DNA of 64,000 nucleotides from JBCDHN01 sp965224535 (lineage in GTDB: Bacteria; Verrucomicrobiota; Verrucomicrobiia; Verrucomicrobiales; DEV007). Every line of letters begins with the position of its first letter. Within the stretch, counting starts at the first letter, position 1. Below the pieces are notes generated by a model, which was not told the DNA's origin, did not search any database, and worked only from the letters and a program-made list of their open reading frames with translations. Location of the stretch: assembly GCA_965224535.1 (NCBI GenBank), contig CBDCZR010000027.1:124001-188000 (forward strand), read 5' to 3'. Of the stretch, positions 61,526 through 64,000 are shown piece by piece. The position numbers and the translations under genes are program-made.

Positions 61526-61952
61526 GACCCAACAGCGGAATCGTGTATTTCAAATCGAAGAGTTTCACCAGTGGAATCACGACCTGGATGGGATAATGGT
61601 TAACTGGGATATGATCGAGCAGGTGTTGGAAAACGTTTTTGACAACGCTTTTAAGTATAGTTACGAGAATACCAGGATTTCCGTAGCTATTCGCAGCAGC
61701 AGGACTCAACGGGTTTACGTTTCTATCAAAAATCGTGGAATTCACGTCTCAAAAGAAGATGCGAAGAAAGCCACAGAACGCGAATGGCGAAGCCCGCAAG
61801 TTAAGCTAGTTGCGTACGAAGGATCGGGAATTGGATTGTGGATCGTGGACTATGCCATGCGAGAAATGGGCGGTGAATTTCAACTTTCTTCGACGGACAA
61901 AGACGGTTACACTGAAGCTTCAATTTATTTTGGAAAGGCCCACCAAATATGA
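61491..61952 (+). CDS. HATPase_c domain of the split histidine kinase
   Basis: The 153-codon frame holds the ATP-binding half of the kinase: N-box ENVFDNAFKYSYENT, IKNRGIHV, and the G-box GSGIGLWIVDYAMREMGG. Removing one G from 61495-61499 fuses it to the sensor part in one reading frame (LQNLLVDV then GKDTEVSVSETQQRN). It is unlikely to be an independent gene because it lacks a sensor or dimerisation domain and its first codons belong to the linker. The stop overlaps the start of the response regulator by ATGA (61949-61952). Confidence 0.8.
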   Translation: MWGKDTEVSVSETQQRNRVFQIEEFHQWNHDLDGIMVNWDMIEQVLENVFDNAFKYSYENTRISVAIRSSRTQRVYVSIKNRGIHVSKEDAKKATEREWRSPQVKLVAYEGSGIGLWIVDYAMREMGGEFQLSSTDKDGYTEASIYFGKAHQI

Positions 61953-62397
61953 AAACCATCACAACTTTACATCTGGAGGACGACGATGAATGGGCGGAGG
62001 ACGTCCGGTCAATTCTTACCGAAATTGAGGAAAGTGAAGGCATCAAGATTGAGACCATTTGGAAGAAGACGGAAAAGGAGTTTCGAGAATGGTGGAAAGA
62101 TAGGGAAAAGGGAACCCCCAAATCTGTTTATTTTGGATCTGATGGTTTGTTGGACCACGCCACACCCCAACCTTGATAAGGAAGAAGTTCCTAAAGAGGT
62201 TGTAGATCAGGGGTTTTACCAAGCGGGATTGCGTTGCGAGGAGTTAATCCGCAACGACGAGCGATTTGCGAATTCTAAGGTAATTATTTACACAGTGCTG
62301 GAAACCTCTGAGCAAGAAACCGGTGTATTGACGCTTCAGAAGGGAAACAGCCAAGGAAAAGCTAAAAGCTGAGATTCTTACAATGATCAGGAGCTAA
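61949..62397 (+). pseudogene. Response regulator receiver-domain gene with two frame breaks
   Basis: Starts with ATG at 61949 (MKTITTLHLEDDDEWAEDVR), coupled to the kinase. The acidic pocket LEDDDE is present. The phosphoacceptor strand appears only if one T is removed near 62127-62134, giving PKSVILDLMV with Asp63. The frame continues through ANSKVIIYTVLE and LQKGNS. A second extra base (GG at 62355-62356) hides the natural end QEKLKAEILTMIRS, stop at 62395-62397. The repaired protein is about 148 residues, a stand-alone receiver without an output domain. Two indels in 450 bp suggest either decay or poor local sequence. Confidence 0.65.
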
Positions 62398-62510
62398 GCG
62401 AAATCGGGACTACCTTATCTGCCTCGCTTTCGGATTCAAGATGATGACGGTAAACAGCATTTTTCATCTCTAAAATCGTGCGTCCGATGTTTGCTAAACT
62501 CATTCCTTGA

Positions 62511-63077
62511 TTAATTTCGTTTCGTATCAAATATTTTGCACGTCCCCTTTATCACCATTGCAGCGCGGTCGTTTGGCAATTCCCCTGGAGATATGAAATA
62601 ACTTGGTGAAGCGCTTTCACAACCAAAAGTAGTAGCCAAAACCCTCCATGAAGTCTGGCTTTCTCCGCTGTCGACCAACCCCATTGCCACGCCCGCGTAT
62701 TCTGTCGATGGATCTTCACTTTGACGTAAGTATTCACCAAATGCTCCTAAGATATTTCGGACCCTCAATTTCTCTTTAGCTAAGTCGCCCCATCGTACCG
62801 CCTTACAATCTTGAATTACTCTTTTTCTAAACGCAGGCGGGAGACCGTTACCCGTGTCCTTCCTTGCTTGAAACGCAAGAACGGAGATGAGAGAATCAAA
62901 ACCAAATGCCGGGAAGCCGCAATAACGACATAAATCCAAATTCCTCATTGCGCATGGCAAACACACTTGGAATTGAAGTGGTCTCGCCGATTGCCAATTT
63001 AGTGTAAAATTCTTCAAATCGGTTCTCGATTGGATTGTAGCTGCACGCATCACCATACAGTGAGAGGATTGCATCAT
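62511..63077 (-). CDS. Hypothetical protein, C-terminal part (frame-disrupted)
   Basis: The authentic portion runs from about 62900 to 62511 (DSLISVLAFQARKDTGNGLP to CKIFDTKRN). It continues the protein begun at 63471; an extra base in the AAAA at 62898-62901 (plus-strand view) splits them, and removing it joins LPGIWF to DSLISVLAF. The codons upstream of 62900 in this frame are a shadow. The family is not recognised. The composition is that of a soluble protein. It is last in a minus-strand operon, convergent with the response regulator. Confidence 0.5.
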   Translation of the reverse strand: MMQSSHCMVMRAATIQSRTDLKNFTLNWQSARPLQFQVCLPCAMRNLDLCRYCGFPAFGFDSLISVLAFQARKDTGNGLPPAFRKRVIQDCKAVRWGDLAKEKLRVRNILGAFGEYLRQSEDPSTEYAGVAMGLVDSGESQTSWRVLATTFGCESASPSYFISPGELPNDRAAMVIKGTCKIFDTKRN

Positions 63078-63471
63078 CGGCGCAATCGTCCAAAAGGCTC
63101 TCGATCTTCTGAGCGGCTAAAGACGGACCAAGGATTTCGGGAACCTCCAACCAAGTCGCCAGCGAAAACGCATTCTCTAGAAAGTTGTTCTTGAGACGGG
63201 CAGTTTCCACATATGAGGGCAATTCTGCCAACAGTGTGGCGAGCAGTTCGGCCAATTTTCGAGTGCTGCTCGAAATCTCCGCTCCGGCGGTCGCCTCGGG
63301 TAGAGAATTGAGAATCCACTCTCTGGGAGTCCACTCAAGCCCAACCGGGGGCAAATCATACCCTTGAAGCCACAAAGCCAACTGGTCGAGCTGTTGTTTG
63401 CGTGACAAACCCTCCTTGTTCTCAATGACGCCAAGAATGTCCCGTTTCGCCTTTTCCACAGAAGTGTTCAT
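62896..63471 (-). CDS. Hypothetical protein, N-terminal part (frame-disrupted)
   Basis: Start chosen at the ATG at 63471 (MNTSVEKAKRDILGVIENK), which overlaps the upstream gene's stop as ATGA; a start three codons earlier is possible. The sequence is mainly alpha-helical (KLAELLATLLAELPSYVETA; AAQKIESLLDDCADDAILSL). With the C-terminal part in the next frame the repaired protein is about 320 residues. I cannot assign a function. Translational coupling to the partial upstream gene means the two probably act together. Confidence 0.55.
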   Translation of the reverse strand: MNTSVEKAKRDILGVIENKEGLSRKQQLDQLALWLQGYDLPPVGLEWTPREWILNSLPEATAGAEISSSTRKLAELLATLLAELPSYVETARLKNNFLENAFSLATWLEVPEILGPSLAAQKIESLLDDCADDAILSLYGDACSYNPIENRFEEFYTKLAIGETTSIPSVFAMRNEEFGFMSLLRLPGIWF

Positions 63472-64000
63472 GAAATCCAAACCTCCGGATAGTATTCGGT
63501 AATATGCTCTTTGCGGTACTTGTTGACAAGCCTTTGGTAGTGATTTCTACGAATGGAGAGCAGATCGGGAAGTTGGTCGTCAGGGACAACATCGAAGTAA
63601 ACGACCTCGTTTGGCTGGTAGCGCCGGGCAAGATGAATGAATTCGGGGATTAGTCGGTCGTCGTGCGAACACCGGCTCAAAATTCGCGCATCGTCGCCCA
63701 AATAAGCAGGGCACCCTCCATCCGGAACCGGCCGATTCTTAGGGCTCGGGAAATGCCAAACGTTGAGCGGCACCCCGTGATTACCCCCTGCATCCAGCTG
63801 GGTTGGCCGAACCAATGGCTCAGTGGAGTCCAATTGATATTTCAGGACCACGACGCAGGAATTTCGCTGTGCAGGTTTGCCTACGGAAAAATGATGCTCT
63901 TCGGTGGAAAAGAAATCGTCCTTGCCCAAATGCCTTTCGAGCGAATGCCAGCAAGTGGCCCACGTCGGCTCATAGGGGTGCTTCGAACTTGCTTGATCGA
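63468..64000 (-). CDS. Hypothetical protein, N-terminus beyond the window
   Basis: The frame is open to the window's right edge, reading SSKHPYEPTWATCWHSLERH before GKDDFFSTEEHHFS, so the true start lies outside. At least 177 residues are visible. Notable stretches are RNSCVVVLKYQLDSTEPLVR, the Arg/Tyr-rich QPNEVVYFDVVPDDQLPDLL, and the C-terminus RRNHYQRLVNKYRKEHITEY. No family is recognised. It overlaps the following gene by ATGA, so it is the upstream member of that operon. Confidence 0.6.
   Translation of the reverse strand, partial: DQASSKHPYEPTWATCWHSLERHLGKDDFFSTEEHHFSVGKPAQRNSCVVVLKYQLDSTEPLVRPTQLDAGGNHGVPLNVWHFPSPKNRPVPDGGCPAYLGDDARILSRCSHDDRLIPEFIHLARRYQPNEVVYFDVVPDDQLPDLLSIRRNHYQRLVNKYRKEHITEYYPEVWIS

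Overview
The window looks like the chromosome of a Verrucomicrobiota or Planctomycetota-type bacterium (superphylum level; genus not assignable). The evidence is a giant protein opening with an LEPR-XLL-type motif, a 1134-residue planctomycete-type cytochrome protein (DUF1549/DUF1553), a formylglycine-type sulfatase, a SASA-type carbohydrate esterase and fairly GC-rich coding. I see no rRNA, tRNA or CRISPR array.

Layout. 1-11 kb holds mostly minus-strand carbohydrate genes: an MBL-fold hydrolase beside a GlgX-type debranching enzyme, SppA, a sulfatase, a membrane-anchored hypothetical, a glycoside-hydrolase-like gene broken by an 8-bp tandem duplication, and a SASA esterase. 11-45 kb holds an orphan PD-(D/E)XK protein, a TolC-family outer-membrane protein, a 24.4-kb gene for a giant cell-surface or secreted protein (about 8,150 residues if one apparent frameshift near 27.73 kb is repaired), a GAF-HlyD fusion, a PqqD-like/M50/HlyD fusion and a D-alanyl-D-alanine carboxypeptidase. 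The TolC protein, the two HlyD-bearing membrane proteins and the giant together look like a dedicated export locus with no ABC ATPase in the window. 45-50 kb holds a large palindromic element, the DUF1549/DUF1553 gene, truB and a hypothetical.

50.6-64 kb is an accessory region, visibly more AT-rich from about 55 kb. It has a patatin-like membrane phospholipase fused to three GNAT acetyltransferase domains, remnants resembling a SIR2-like domain, a three-gene operon (two unknown proteins and a queuosine-precursor transporter), a triple-GAF histidine kinase with a response regulator, and a partial operon of unknown genes leaving the right edge. At least five single-base disruptions, mostly extra bases in short homopolymers, lie here, while the household genes elsewhere read through intact. 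That suggests decay of an acquired island or locally poor sequence.

How they fit: the left part handles polysaccharide breakdown (sulfate, acetyl and glycosyl removal). The centre probably makes and exports a giant adhesin or matrix protein. The right part resembles a conflict or signalling island, a role inferred only from domain content.
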